In this document: positions 9,260-17,338 of the stretch, one piece after another
Numbering within the stretch: the first letter of the stretch is position 1
Layout: each line of letters starts with the position of its first letter
Notes under the pieces: generated by a model
Database searches by the model: none
Told to the model about the DNA's origin: nothing
The model's input: the letters and a program-made list of their open reading frames with translations, nothing else
Position numbers and translations under genes: made by a program
Assembly (NCBI RefSeq): GCF_021608135.1
Contig: NZ_JAKIHL010000004.1
Location: forward strand, 1 to 64,000
DNA from: Microaerobacter geothermalis
Lineage (GTDB): Bacteria; Bacillota; Bacilli; DSM-22679
DNA length: 64,000 nucleotides
Direction: 5' to 3'

Positions 9260-10156
9260 ATGGAGTTTCGGCAAATCCTGTATGCCATAATGGTGGCCGA
9301 GGAGAGGAATTTTTCCCGGGCGGCGGAAAAACTGCATATCGCCCAACCCTCGTTAAGTCAGCAAATTGCCAAGTTGGAACAAGAATTGGGAGTCCAGCTA
9401 TTTGACCGCTCTGTGACTCCGTTAGATATTACCGATGCCGGCAAACGATTTCTCGAAGGAGGAAAAAAAATAATCGATATGATGAATCAGATCAAAAAAG
9501 AGATGGAGGACGTAGCCAACCTTAAGAAGAGCAAGCTGTTGGTTGGCAGTCTTCCGATTACCGGTGGTCATATTCTACCGCCAGTATTGTCAAAGTTCCA
9601 GGAAATTTACCCCGGGATCGAAGTAGAATTAATGGAAGAGACAACCCTTGAACTGGAAGAACTGACGGCATCGGGAAGTACTGATGTCAGCTTGCTTACC
9701 CTGCCGATACAAAATCCGGCATTGGAATGGGAACCATTGCTAGAAGAAGAGATTTTCCTGGCTGTACCGCCCCATCATCCATTGAGTCGAAAAAAGAATA
9801 TCCATTTAAGGGATGTTCAAGATCAGCCATTTATCTTGTTAAAAAAAGGGCAAGGATTTCGGCAGATCGCATTAAACTTGTGTCATCAGGCGGGATTTCA
9901 GCCATCCATCGTCTTTGAAAGCACCAATATTGAAACCGTTCAGTCCTTAGTGGCAGCAGGTATTGGCATTGCTTTTGTACCAAAAATTGTGACTCGCACG
10001 AAAAGGACAAATTATAATCCCGTTTATCTATCGATCACTCAACCTAAGGCATCAAGGACAATTGTTATGGCGTATCGGAGAGGCAGGTATTTGTCAAAGG
10101 CCGCCCAAGCATTTATACAAACCATGAAAGAAACGGTAAAAGATGAGTTCCAATAG
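9260..10156 (+). CDS. LysR family transcriptional regulator
   Basis: A 298-residue LysR-type regulator. The N-terminal HTH is clear (RNFSRAAEKLHIAQPSLSQQ, residues about 17-36, then IAKLEQELGVQLFDR). The rest is a substrate-binding effector domain with AAGIGIAFVPKIV near residue 236. I start at ATG 9260 because GAAGGGAGG is upstream and the sequence then begins MEFRQILYAIMVAEE; the longer frame from 9173 adds an unrelated leader. It resembles the CynR/GltC/YwqM group but the ligand is unknown; the divergent leuCD operon suggests branched-chain amino acid control. Confidence 0.88.
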   Translation: MEFRQILYAIMVAEERNFSRAAEKLHIAQPSLSQQIAKLEQELGVQLFDRSVTPLDITDAGKRFLEGGKKIIDMMNQIKKEMEDVANLKKSKLLVGSLPITGGHILPPVLSKFQEIYPGIEVELMEETTLELEELTASGSTDVSLLTLPIQNPALEWEPLLEEEIFLAVPPHHPLSRKKNIHLRDVQDQPFILLKKGQGFRQIALNLCHQAGFQPSIVFESTNIETVQSLVAAGIGIAFVPKIVTRTKRTNYNPVYLSITQPKASRTIVMAYRRGRYLSKAAQAFIQTMKETVKDEFQ

Positions 10157-10162
10157 TATTGA

Positions 10163-10459
10163 TTTGATATATATTCATCAGATGAGGCAGATAACCAGTG
10201 GAGGGATCTCTTGATTGATCTATGTAAAGATACAACAGAATGGACAATCGAATACATTCCTGTCTGCAGTGATTCGAAACCTATTTCGAATCGTTGATTT
10301 TTTACTTCAATTATCTTTTGGGCCGCATCATCAGTTTCTTTCATCCAGAGTGGAAAATACTTTCTACAAACAACCGATGACCAATTCAGTTGGTTGCTCG
10401 CCGTTTATATAGAGATTAATGATGAATGGGAGATTGGAGGTAAGGGAAGACTAATATAA
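10163..10459 (+). pseudogene. Possible decayed coding fragment
   Basis: One frame without start codon runs from 10163 to the TAA at 10457-10459, broken only by a TGA at 10295-10297. The translated text looks protein-like (NQWRDLLIDLCKDTTEWTIE, later DQFSWLLAVYIEINDEWEIG), but I do not recognise the family and see no ribosome site. It fills most of the 300-base gap between lysR and yugN. It could be an old gene remnant or chance. Confidence 0.3.
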
Positions 10460-10509
10460 GCTAAATGGATCCACTGGTCTTAAAAGATCGAGGTAAGGAG
10501 TGCATGGTT

Positions 10510-10938
10510 ATGATTCTCATTCGTTCAGATATTGAGGGGAAAGAAGCGGTTTACAAAGAAATAAAAGAACCCTTTGAAAAGGAGGGATTTTCCCTTGGCG
10601 GGGGTTGGGGTTATGAAGGGGGAATGATGGATGCTCCTTTGGGACAGGAAGAAGGCAAAACCATCTATTTGCGAATCCCCATTCAGGTGATTGAAGGAGC
10701 ATTGGATCATGAAGATGCGAAAATTCGTTTTGGAACGCCGTTTATCGTCAACCATGTTGTTCAAACAGGGACCATGGTTGATCCAACAGAGAACCCTTTT
10801 TTCGGTACCGGAGGCATTTCTTCTTTAACCAATCAATTCACAGAACCCCTTGATAAGGATGCCAGGATTGAAAATGAAGGTGAATGGACAACCAAGGCGG
10901 AAGAATATCTTTCAAGAATCATCAGACATCTCCAATAA
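10510..10938 (+). CDS. YugN-like family protein
   Basis: A soluble protein of about 142 residues of the YugN-like family, found in Bacillales and of unknown function. The family pattern is recognisable: GFSLGGGWGYEGGMMDAPL near the N terminus, LRIPIQVIEGALD, IRFGTPFIVNHVVQTG, then NQFTEPLDKDA. I place the start at ATG 10510 (MILIRSD), 9 bases after AAGGAG; ATG 10504 is also possible. The stop codon lies inside a terminator hairpin. It appears monocistronic. Confidence 0.75.
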   Translation: MILIRSDIEGKEAVYKEIKEPFEKEGFSLGGGWGYEGGMMDAPLGQEEGKTIYLRIPIQVIEGALDHEDAKIRFGTPFIVNHVVQTGTMVDPTENPFFGTGGISSLTNQFTEPLDKDARIENEGEWTTKAEEYLSRIIRHLQ

Positions 10939-10958
10939 GAAGGAGATGTTTTATTTTT
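10926..10958 (+). terminator. Terminator of the yugN-like gene
   Basis: ACATCTCC (10926-10933) and GGAGATGT (10942-10949) form an 8-pair stem with the stop codon in the loop, followed by TTTATTTTT. Confidence 0.8.
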
Positions 10959-11135
10959 GAAACTTTTTTACGTTTGGATCGGATTTTTTCATTTCTTTTA
11001 TTATTCTCTGCAACGTCCTGTGGAAAACAAAATTACGTCGAAACCGAGTTTTTCCAAAATATTTTCCAGTTTATTTGGAGAAACTGTTAAGGATGTGAAC
11101 CATTAAATTTGTAACGATGATATGAGGGAGAACCA

Positions 11136-12626
11136 TTGAAAAAAGTCATTTTTTTATTGATAGATTCTTTTATTCCCCAAGTTTTTGAAAGCTGCCTGAA
11201 AAAAGGGAAGGTTCCGGTATTAAAGTTTCTAAAGGAACATGGGAGATATTGGTCCTACTGCGTCACCGCATTTCCAACGATGACCGCTTCGGTGGATGCC
11301 TCCTTAATGACAGGAACCTATCCGGATGTCCATAAAGTTCCTGGGTTAATTTGGTATGATCCAGAGGAGGATGAAATCATTAATTATATCAATGGAGGAA
11401 AAACGATCTGGAAGACAGGTTTGGTTTCTTGTGCCCGGAATGCATTGTATCGGTTAAATGAAAAACATCTCAATAAGAATCTCACCACCATTTTTGAAGA
11501 ATTGCATGACAGGGGTTTTTCTTCCGCTTCCATTAATCTAATCCTTCATCGAGGGCGAAATAAACACCTGTTGAGACTACCTTTCTTTTTAAATCTCATG
11601 ACGGGATTTCAATTGAATGGATCAATTTCAGGACCTGACATATTAACTCTGGGAGCCATGTCTTCCATACCAGAAGCGCGAAAAAATATTGGGAAATTTA
11701 AAATGAGATGTTGGAACAATTACGGAATAAACGATACATATGCCGTCGAAACTGCTAAAACCCTTATTCTTTCAGGAAATCAGCCTGATTTTATGATGGT
11801 TTATCTACCCGACAATGATCACAGTGTTCATATAACCAATCCCGATCACGCAGAACAGGCCCTGTTAAAAGTGGATCAACAAATCAGAAAGTTATTTGAT
11901 TCATTTGATACGTGGGAAAAAGCTCTTGAGAAAAATATTTTTATTGTAACGGGGGATCACGGACAAACCCGCATCGGAAATGATCAACAGTATAACATTG
12001 ATTTGGAGGATATTTTGCAAGAGTTTCATCCTTTAAAGCTGGGAAAAAGGGTTACAGATCAAGTGGGACTCGTCATTTGCAACAATGAGAGAATGGCATA
12101 TATCTATCCTGTTAAGGATGATCTGGATTCGAAAATCATTTCCCGGTTAAAAAGCGAACAACATATTGATCAAATCGCCTATAAACAGGGAAACCGGATC
12201 ATTGTTCACTCTGGCGGTACAGAAAAGATGTGCCTATTTGAAAAGGAAGGACCCTACACGGATGTATATGGGAACCGATGGTTTTTCCAGGGGGATCAGT
12301 CGATACTTGATATCCAGATTGAAGGAAATTTCATCAAATATGGCGAATATCCCGATGTCCTGTCGCGATTATACGGAGCACTATTTTCTCAGGTTTGCCC
12401 GATAATTGTCATTACGGCTGAATCCCGATATGAGTTTAAGACAAAATATTATCCCACCCATCTTGGAGGGGGAAGTCATGGCTCCCTTCATCACTTTGAT
12501 TCAATCATTCCTTTAATTGTTTCCGGGACTGACCATTTTCTTTCTGAACATCCAAGGATTGTTGACCTGAAAAAATTCATCATTAGTCTATTTGATCAAC
12601 AGCAAAAGCAGGCAGTCCTATCGTAG
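11136..12626 (+). CDS. Alkaline phosphatase superfamily phosphodiesterase/nucleotide pyrophosphatase
   Basis: A 496-residue member of the type I phosphodiesterase family. Metal and nucleophile sites fit: LLIDSF at residues 7-12, the nucleophile region FPTMTASVDASLMTGTYP around 50-67, PDNDHSVH near 230, VTGDHGQTRI near 270, and HLGGGSHGSLHH near 445. There is no signal peptide, so it is probably cytoplasmic; the substrate cannot be told. The start is TTG with GAGGGAG 5 bases upstream. It stands alone between decayed regions and ends in a strong terminator. Confidence 0.85.
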   Translation: MKKVIFLLIDSFIPQVFESCLKKGKVPVLKFLKEHGRYWSYCVTAFPTMTASVDASLMTGTYPDVHKVPGLIWYDPEEDEIINYINGGKTIWKTGLVSCARNALYRLNEKHLNKNLTTIFEELHDRGFSSASINLILHRGRNKHLLRLPFFLNLMTGFQLNGSISGPDILTLGAMSSIPEARKNIGKFKMRCWNNYGINDTYAVETAKTLILSGNQPDFMMVYLPDNDHSVHITNPDHAEQALLKVDQQIRKLFDSFDTWEKALEKNIFIVTGDHGQTRIGNDQQYNIDLEDILQEFHPLKLGKRVTDQVGLVICNNERMAYIYPVKDDLDSKIISRLKSEQHIDQIAYKQGNRIIVHSGGTEKMCLFEKEGPYTDVYGNRWFFQGDQSILDIQIEGNFIKYGEYPDVLSRLYGALFSQVCPIIVITAESRYEFKTKYYPTHLGGGSHGSLHHFDSIIPLIVSGTDHFLSEHPRIVDLKKFIISLFDQQQKQAVLS

Positions 12627-12652
12627 TATAATTACGAAGGACTGCTTTTTCT
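12612..12652 (+). terminator. Terminator of the phosphodiesterase gene
   Basis: GCAGTCCT and AGGACTGC (12612-12645), extended inside by TCGTA/TACGA, then TTTTTCT. The stem includes the stop codon. Confidence 0.9.
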
Positions 12653-12741
12653 CTTGAAAAAATACATAATGGAAGGGAAATTGCGTATCATCTACAATGA
12701 AAGACATCATGCGGGATATTCCTGATTTTCCTGATATGTGA

Positions 12742-12900
12742 TTATTATATCCTTCCATTGAAAAAGCCGTTGGTAAAGTTTCTCATCTATTTGTCATACA
12801 AGCCGCAAGGCAAGGAAAGCGATTCGTAGTAGTGCCTGCAAACGGCACATCAGAGATTTTTGAATCAAATGATTTTTATAGAGATATTGATCGCCACTAA
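12742..12900 (+). pseudogene. Unidentified coding remnant without start
   Basis: A frame open from just after a TGA to TAA at 12898 reads like protein (VSHLFVIQAARQGKRFVVV then PANGTSEIFESNDFYRDID) but has no start codon or ribosome site. I do not recognise it. The rest of 12653-12956 shows only a possible TTGACT (12909-12914) promoter for the next gene. Confidence 0.3.
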
Positions 12901-12956
12901 CATAGTTCTTGACTGGTCTTCACCTCATATGTTAAGAAAATATTAGAGGTGAAAAT

Positions 12957-13262
12957 ATGCTTCCACTAATGACTAGAGTGACTATTGTGTCGGATATTCT
13001 CAATTTGGGCTTACCGGTAGGAAAAGAAGCGTATATCATTGCACGAGATCGTAGAATTGATGTTGCCTTCCAGTATCTCATCCGTGTTCCAGTAATTAAA
13101 AAGGAGTTTTGGGTTGTGGAGAATGATATCAAGCCTTTAACTGAAGCGGATACGGTAGAAGACTATTCCCGTGAAGCGGAAAAAGTAATTATTGATATAG
13201 CATTGCAAACCAAGCGCTTTGATATCATAAAGCAATTGAAGGGTGAAAAAAAGGCTGATTGA
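12957..13262 (+). CDS. Conserved-looking hypothetical protein (101 aa)
   Basis: Small soluble protein with a good ribosome site (AGAGGTG, 7 bases before the ATG). Residues 7-60 (VTIVSDILNLGLPVGKEAYI onward) faintly recall the N-terminal ligand domain of PucR-type regulators, but there is no DNA-binding domain and I would not assign it. The tail is charged and helical. TTGACT-N17-TTAAGA at 12909-12937 could be its promoter. It may be a leftover domain of a larger protein, since both sides are decayed. Confidence 0.55.
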   Translation: MLPLMTRVTIVSDILNLGLPVGKEAYIIARDRRIDVAFQYLIRVPVIKKEFWVVENDIKPLTEADTVEDYSREAEKVIIDIALQTKRFDIIKQLKGEKKAD

Positions 13263-13446
13263 TGGTTGCCAGGCGGTTTTCTTTGTGCTCAAATAGACGT
13301 GAAGGGCAAAAAACGAGGGCAAAGATCTTAAATTTTACAGTTCAGTAAATAAATCAAAACGGAAAGGCCCGACTGTAGCTTTGACTACTTCTGAAATTAA
13401 AGATTTTGATAGTAAAAGTGATTGAATTAATCGAGTCAGGGGAGGA

Positions 13447-13484
13447 TCCATGGTGAACAGCGACTGTTCATTGTGGATTTTTTT
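13447..13484 (+). terminator. Strong Rho-independent terminator
   Basis: A 14-pair stem (13447-13460 with 13464-13477, including G-U pairs) closes a CGA loop and is followed by seven T. It lies 185 bases after the 101-residue gene. Between them is another start-less frame (13309-13428) that may be a remnant; otherwise 13263-13601 holds nothing I recognise. Confidence 0.8.
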
Positions 13485-13601
13485 CTGTCAAATCATAGAC
13501 CGCCAAAGGAAAGTATATCAATTTCTTGAGTTTTAGCTAATTTTTCTAAGTTACAAAGTATTCATATCCCAAGAAAGAGAGCATAAGTTTGAAAACCATG
13601 A

Positions 13602-14225
13602 AGCGATAATTTTTGGAATGCATACATCCAACACAAGGATGACAAAATTCTTACCTCATGGAACGGACTTATGATAGCGGCTCTTTCTTTAGGCGGAAGA
13701 ATCCTAAGGAACGAAAAATATACGGCAGCAGCAGAAAAAGCCGTACATTTTATCCAAAGAACTCTGGTCAGAGAGGATGGCCGATTATTAGCCAGGTATC
13801 GGGATGGATCCGCCGATTATCCAGGATATATTGATGATTATGCCTTTTTGGTATGGGGATTAATTGAACTGTACCAAACTACCTTTAAAACAAAATATCT
13901 AAGGGAAGCGGAAAGGTTAAATGAATCAATGATTCGTTTGTTTTGGGACAAAGAAAGAGGCGGTTTTTTCTTCTATGGGGAAGATGGCGAACAATTGATT
14001 GCCCGACCCAAAGAAATATATGATGGAGCAACCCCGTCAGGAAATTCGGTGGCCTCATTTAATCTTTTGCGGTTAGCGAAAATGATAGGTAATGAAGATT
14101 GGAATCTTCTCGCTGAAAAGCAGTTGAAGGCATTTGCTGGTAAGATTCCAAATTATCCCATTGGTTTTTCCCATTTTCTTATGGCTCTTATGTTTGCCCT
14201 CGGTCCAGAAAAAATTCTAATCTAA
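13602..14225 (+). pseudogene. Remnant of a YyaL/DUF255 (thioredoxin-glycosidase-like) gene
   Basis: About 207 codons match the middle and C-terminal part of the YyaL (DUF255, spermatogenesis-associated protein 20-like) family: KDDKILTSWNGLMIAALSLG at the start, then IDDYAFLVWGLIELYQ and DGATPSGNSVASFNLLRLA. Intact relatives have about 650-690 residues with an N-terminal thioredoxin-like domain; that domain is absent from the 300 bases upstream, and the C terminus stops early after GPEKILI. The frame has no ribosome site near the first ATG (13671). I judge it a broken gene. Confidence 0.8.
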
Positions 14226-14261
14226 AGAAGATTCAATCAAGTTCAAGGTTATGTAACAACG

Positions 14262-14293
14262 AACTCTCCACCGCTTATATTCGGTGGAGAGTT
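14262..14293. terminator. Hairpin between yyaL remnant and thioesterase gene
   Basis: AACTCTCCACCG (14262-14273) pairs perfectly with CGGTGGAGAGTT (14282-14293). It lies between convergent genes and can end transcription in both directions, though the T tracts are weak. Confidence 0.65.
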
Positions 14294-14298
14294 TAACT

Positions 14299-14688
14299 TT
14301 AAAAAAATTTAGTTAATTCTTGAGGAACGGGTACTCCTTTTCTTGTTTTCACATCTATAGTAACACTTGTTACCTGGGCATCAGCCACGACGTTACCATG
14401 TTGATTTATAATCTGCTGAAATAAAGTATAGCTAGTCCTTCCCAGTTTTTGGGGTTGTGTATAAATGATTAATTGATCTCCTTGAAATGCCTCTTTTCTG
14501 TAATTGATGTTGATATTTACCGTAACCGTCTGCAATCCCATATCTAAAAACGTTTGATAACTAAGATTGGCTTTTTCGTACCATTCTTCGCGGCCCCATT
14601 CCAGGTACTCCAGATATTTGGCATTATTTACATGGCCATTCACATCAATTTCTGTAGAACGTACAATGATCGGCAATTCAACTCTCAT
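14299..14688 (-). CDS. Acyl-CoA thioesterase, 4HBT hotdog family
   Basis: A single hotdog-fold domain of 129 residues of the 4-hydroxybenzoyl-CoA/YbgC-like thioesterase type. The signature reads EIDVNGHVNNAKYLEYLEWGREEW (shortened here) near residues 14-37, with the catalytic Asp in place. It likely hydrolyses acyl-CoA thioesters in the cytoplasm; the substrate is unknown. I use ATG 14688, preceded by GGAGGG, instead of the longer frame from 14769, whose first 27 residues do not look like this family. Confidence 0.85.
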   Translation of the reverse strand: MRVELPIIVRSTEIDVNGHVNNAKYLEYLEWGREEWYEKANLSYQTFLDMGLQTVTVNININYRKEAFQGDQLIIYTQPQKLGRTSYTLFQQIINQHGNVVADAQVTSVTIDVKTRKGVPVPQELTKFF

Positions 14689-14796
14689 ACATTTTTTCCC
14701 TCCATCTTCCATTTTTTTATTTCTTCTTAATCTTAATAGAAAAAATCCGTTTAGAAAACAGAAGAACATTTGGGATGACTAGAAGTTATGACGGTT

Positions 14797-14824
14797 GAAA
14801 TAAATCCCCTGTAACAGGGGATTT
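14797..14824 (-). terminator. Terminator of the HesB-like gene
   Basis: AAATCCCCTG-TAA-CAGGGGATTT (14802-14824) followed leftward by ATTTATTTC. It lies 26 bases after the stop codon of the HesB-like gene. Confidence 0.75.
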
Positions 14825-14849
14825 GGTTAGAAAGATGATTTTTATCCTT

Positions 14850-15191
14850 TTAACAGGATGAATTTTGGTTGGGAAGTTTATCCTTTTGATATATTGTTAA
14901 CCCATAGGACAAAATCTCATAAGGACTATATAATTTGAAACCATAAGACGGATCATAATCCAGGGTTAACTGATCATCTACATAGCGCCGGGTGAAACGA
15001 TCAACAAAAATGGTTGTTTGTTCCTTTTCAATGATTAGGTCATTTTTCCTGGGCTCGTCCAGAGCCAGTTGTATGTCTATAGTAGAACTTCAGCCACCGG
15101 TTAATTCAGCATCTATTCGAATACCATAACCTTCTGGGATAGAAAATTGATTCAATTCTTTTAAGGCTGCTTCAGTCACTATTAAGTTCAT
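14850..15191 (-). CDS. HesB/IscA-like protein with in-frame TGA (candidate selenoprotein)
   Basis: A 113-residue HesB-like (Fe-S biosynthesis type) protein if the TGA at 15090-15092 (codon 34) is read through. It starts at ATG 15191 with GAGGTG 6 bases upstream and runs unbroken otherwise to TAA at 14850. The text before the TGA is MNLIVTEAALKELNQ... and ELTGG; after it SSTIDIQLALDEPRKNDLI. In this family the equivalent position is Cys or selenocysteine in a GG(C/U)SG-like motif, and HesB-like proteins are a known selenoprotein family. A hairpin at 15049-15068 fits the bacterial SECIS pattern. No other stop or shift is present, which argues against a decayed gene; a point nonsense mutation remains possible. 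Confidence 0.75.
15049..15068 (-). promoter_or_regulatory. Candidate bacterial SECIS hairpin
   Basis: In the mRNA of the HesB-like gene, CTGGCTC pairs with GAGCCCAG (one bulged C) around the loop UGGAC. The loop starts 28 bases after the UGA, and a G is its second base. Known bSECIS elements have an apical loop 16-37 bases after UGA with a G among the first two loop bases, so it fits. Confidence 0.55.
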
Positions 15192-15289
15192 TGATTACAC
15201 CTCATTGCGTAAATATAATTTCTAGTTCTATCCTTTATCTTACCTAAAGCCAGGCTGTTCTGTTAAGATAAGAATGTGTTAAAAATTAG

Positions 15290-15324
15290 AGTGGCATGTA
15301 AAGCCTATAACATGCCACTTTTCT
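15290..15324 (+). terminator. Hairpin with T tract upstream of yusF
   Basis: AGTGGCATGT (15290-15299) pairs with ACATGCCACT (15310-15319), followed by TTTTCTGTTT. No rightward gene lies upstream, so it is either the end of a short unseen transcript or a leader terminator before yusF. An inverted repeat TTATCTTA/TAAGATAA flanks it at 15236-15271. Confidence 0.55.
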
Positions 15325-15385
15325 GTTTATGGTTTTGAACCATTTTATCCTGAAAGTAAAGCTTATACAATGGGAGAGAATAAAA

Positions 15386-15796
15386 ATGGCCACGAAAAAA
15401 GTTATCATTGTTGAAGGAAAAACCGATAAGGAAAGGTTAATGTCTATTCTTAATGAGCCTGTAGAAATTGTTTGCACGTTTGGTACATTAGGTGACGATA
15501 AAATTGAGGAAATGATTCTGCCGCTTCAAGAAGAGGAAGTGTATATTTTGGTTGATGCCGATGATTCGGGAAATAAATTAAGAAATCAATTAAAGAGGGA
15601 ACTGCCAAATGCCCGTCATCTTTATACGAGAAAAATGTATAAAGAGGTAGCAAGAACACCTATTGAGTATTTGGCCAAGCTATTCGCAGAGGCTCATTTT
15701 GAAATTAATGAATCCCTGTTAATGGATCTTGGGAGAATTGGAGATCATACTAAAAGAAAAAGTAAAAAAATGACTCCAAAAAAGAAAGGGCAGTAA
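15386..15796 (+). CDS. yusF: Toprim domain protein YusF-like
   Basis: A 136-residue protein made of one Toprim domain: VIIVEGKTDKERL (residues 6-18) carries the catalytic glutamate and YILVDADDSGNKLRNQL (about 52-68) the DxD motif. It resembles Bacillus YusF, related to RNase M5 and primase Toprim folds; its function is not established. The C terminus is basic (KRKSKKMTPKKKG), suggesting nucleic acid binding. I start at ATG 15386 (GGGAGA upstream), not the in-frame 15329. Confidence 0.82.
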   Translation: MATKKVIIVEGKTDKERLMSILNEPVEIVCTFGTLGDDKIEEMILPLQEEEVYILVDADDSGNKLRNQLKRELPNARHLYTRKMYKEVARTPIEYLAKLFAEAHFEINESLLMDLGRIGDHTKRKSKKMTPKKKGQ

Positions 15797-15820
15797 TAAA
15801 GAATGATAGCAGGGTTTATA

Positions 15821-15846
15821 GTTAACATAATATAAATTACGTTAAC
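15821..15846. repeat. 26-bp near-perfect palindrome GTTAAC...GTTAAC
   Basis: GTTAACATAAT-ATAA-ATTACGTTAAC, ten of eleven arm pairs. The left arm AGTTAACATAATA recurs at 37829 and (reverse) 45360. It lies just after yusF. Confidence 0.6.
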
Positions 15847-15855
15847 TTAAAATTA

Positions 15856-16074
15856 TTAAAATTTTGCTCGCGAATGTTTTTTATGTTTCTTTTTTGGAAA
15901 TGGAGCGAATAAGTGGTTTACCGACCGTGAAAATCTCCTCATTTCAAATTGCTCGAAAGGAATCACATTGTTCCGTTTCACGTGAGGTTTAGATTTTACA
16001 GTTAAAGATGTAATCCATGATAAGAAGAGCATGGTGATCACGATCGAAAACAAAATAATAGCGACCCATAGCAT
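15856..16074 (-). CDS. Small single-pass membrane protein (72 aa)
   Basis: A short protein with one N-terminal membrane segment (residues about 2-24, LWVAIILFSIVITMLFLSWI) and a very basic tail rich in Lys, Arg and His (FPKKKHKKHSRAKF). AAGAGGAAA lies before the ATG. I do not recognise a family. The hydrophobic head with positive tail predicts an extracellular-in/N-out topology with a cytoplasmic tail. It is transcribed against yusF. Confidence 0.6.
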   Translation of the reverse strand: MLWVAIILFSIVITMLFLSWITSLTVKSKPHVKRNNVIPFEQFEMRRFSRSVNHLFAPFPKKKHKKHSRAKF

Positions 16075-16119
16075 ACACTTTTCCTCTTTTCAAATATCTT
16101 TTATAAATATTTTGGTCAT

Positions 16120-16204
16120 TTGACAGAATAAATATAAGTGGAGTATTTTTTAATCAGCTGGATTTTATTTGTATTTGAGTCTCGATTATTCGAGGCTCTT
16201 TTTT
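16120..16204 (+). promoter_or_regulatory. Promoter and leader terminator upstream of the CapA-like gene
   Basis: TTGACA (16120-16125), 18 bases, TATTTT (16144-16149). About 30 bases later GAGTCTCGA-ttat-TCGAGGCTC is followed by TTTTTT (16177-16204). Transcription from this promoter would end after roughly 45 bases unless the hairpin is bypassed, so it may be an attenuator for the next gene, or simply the end of yusF transcription. Confidence 0.5.
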
Positions 16205-16273
16205 ATGCTGTTATCGCAGATTAAAGCCTACTTGCATATATTAAAATCATGATAAGGAGGAAAAGAGTATCCT

Positions 16274-17299
16274 ATGACTACAAAGGTTAGAATTGCTGCT
16301 GTTGGAGATATTCTCATGTGGCAAAAGCAAATAGACTCCGCACAAATTTCGGGCACGAACCGCTATTCGTTTGATGGTATGTTTAAAGAAGTAGCCTCTT
16401 ATCTTAGAAAGGCAGACCTTACGATAGGAAATCTGGAAACGACGTTTTCCGGAAGAGAACGATTGTATGAAAGAAAAAATCCTAAAACTCAATATCCCAT
16501 GTTTAATTGTCCAGATGAATTAGCCGGGTCATTAAAAAGAGTAGGATTTGACGTTTTAACAACGGCAAACAACCATTGTATGGACCGTAGTGAGAGTGGA
16601 CTTAGAAGAACGTTACAGGTTCTTGATTCAAACGAAATTAAGCATACCGGTACCTTTAGAAGCGTGGAAGAATCTAGAAAACCTTTGATTATAAAAGTAA
16701 ATGGGATTAAAATTGGCATTTTAGCCTACACTTATGGAACCAATTATTTACCGGTCCCTCAATCGTGGATGGTTAACCGCATTCATGATAAAAAGATGAA
16801 AGCAGAAATCTCATATTTGAAATCGAGAGTGGACCTTGTGATTATTGCCCTTCATTTTGGTAGGGAATTCCGCCATTCCCCCGGATATGGACAACGGACA
16901 TTAGTAGATAATTTATTGGATTGGGGAGCAGATATCATATTGGGGTCACATCCTCATGTGCTTCAGCCCATGTATGTAAAAGATAATAAGAAGTTGGTAA
17001 TATACTCCTTAGGAAATTTCATTTCTGACAGAATGAGAAATAACATAGATACGGAAAGCAGTATAATTCTATGTATCACAGTAATGAAGGATATTAACGG
17101 AAAAGTAAGATTTTCTCGGGTCAGTTATATCCCAACATGGGTTCATCGGTATTACTTAGGTAAAAAGATAAAATTCAGAGTCCTGCCTATTCGATTTTTT
17201 TTAAATTATCCCGATAGATATATCACTAAAAAAGACTTGGATACGATGAATAGAGTTTGGGTAAGAACAACCAAACTTATCAAAGGGAGAGCCAAATAA
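16274..17299 (+). CDS. CapA-family metallophosphatase-like protein
   Basis: A 341-residue PGA_cap domain protein of the CapA/PgsA type, a calcineurin-like phosphoesterase fold linked to poly-gamma-glutamate capsule. Metal-site motifs are seen: AAVGDILMW near residue 9, GNLETTFSG near 56, TANNHCMDR around 99-107, ILGSHPHVLQPM near 223 and IYSLGNFISD near 243. Unlike PgsA/CapA it has no signal peptide or membrane anchor. It ends against a MurF-like ligase (CapB-like ATPases are also Mur-related), suggesting a gamma-amide or peptide ligase/hydrolase theme, but no capB/capC is present. AAGGAGG lies 13 bases before the ATG. Confidence 0.8.
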   Translation: MTTKVRIAAVGDILMWQKQIDSAQISGTNRYSFDGMFKEVASYLRKADLTIGNLETTFSGRERLYERKNPKTQYPMFNCPDELAGSLKRVGFDVLTTANNHCMDRSESGLRRTLQVLDSNEIKHTGTFRSVEESRKPLIIKVNGIKIGILAYTYGTNYLPVPQSWMVNRIHDKKMKAEISYLKSRVDLVIIALHFGREFRHSPGYGQRTLVDNLLDWGADIILGSHPHVLQPMYVKDNKKLVIYSLGNFISDRMRNNIDTESSIILCITVMKDINGKVRFSRVSYIPTWVHRYYLGKKIKFRVLPIRFFLNYPDRYITKKDLDTMNRVWVRTTKLIKGRAK

Positions 17300-17303
17300 A
17301 AAT

Positions 17304-17338
17304 AAAGAAGCCACGCAACATATTTTAATGGCTTCTTT
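17304..17338. terminator. Bidirectional terminator between capA-like and murF-like genes
   Basis: AAAGAAGCCA (17304-17313) pairs with TGGCTTCTTT (17329-17338). T runs exist on both strands; it serves both convergent genes. Confidence 0.85.

Noticed and set aside
10295-10297. In-frame TGA as a second selenocysteine codon
   Set aside because: The frame has no start codon, no ribosome site and no recognised family, so decay is more likely.
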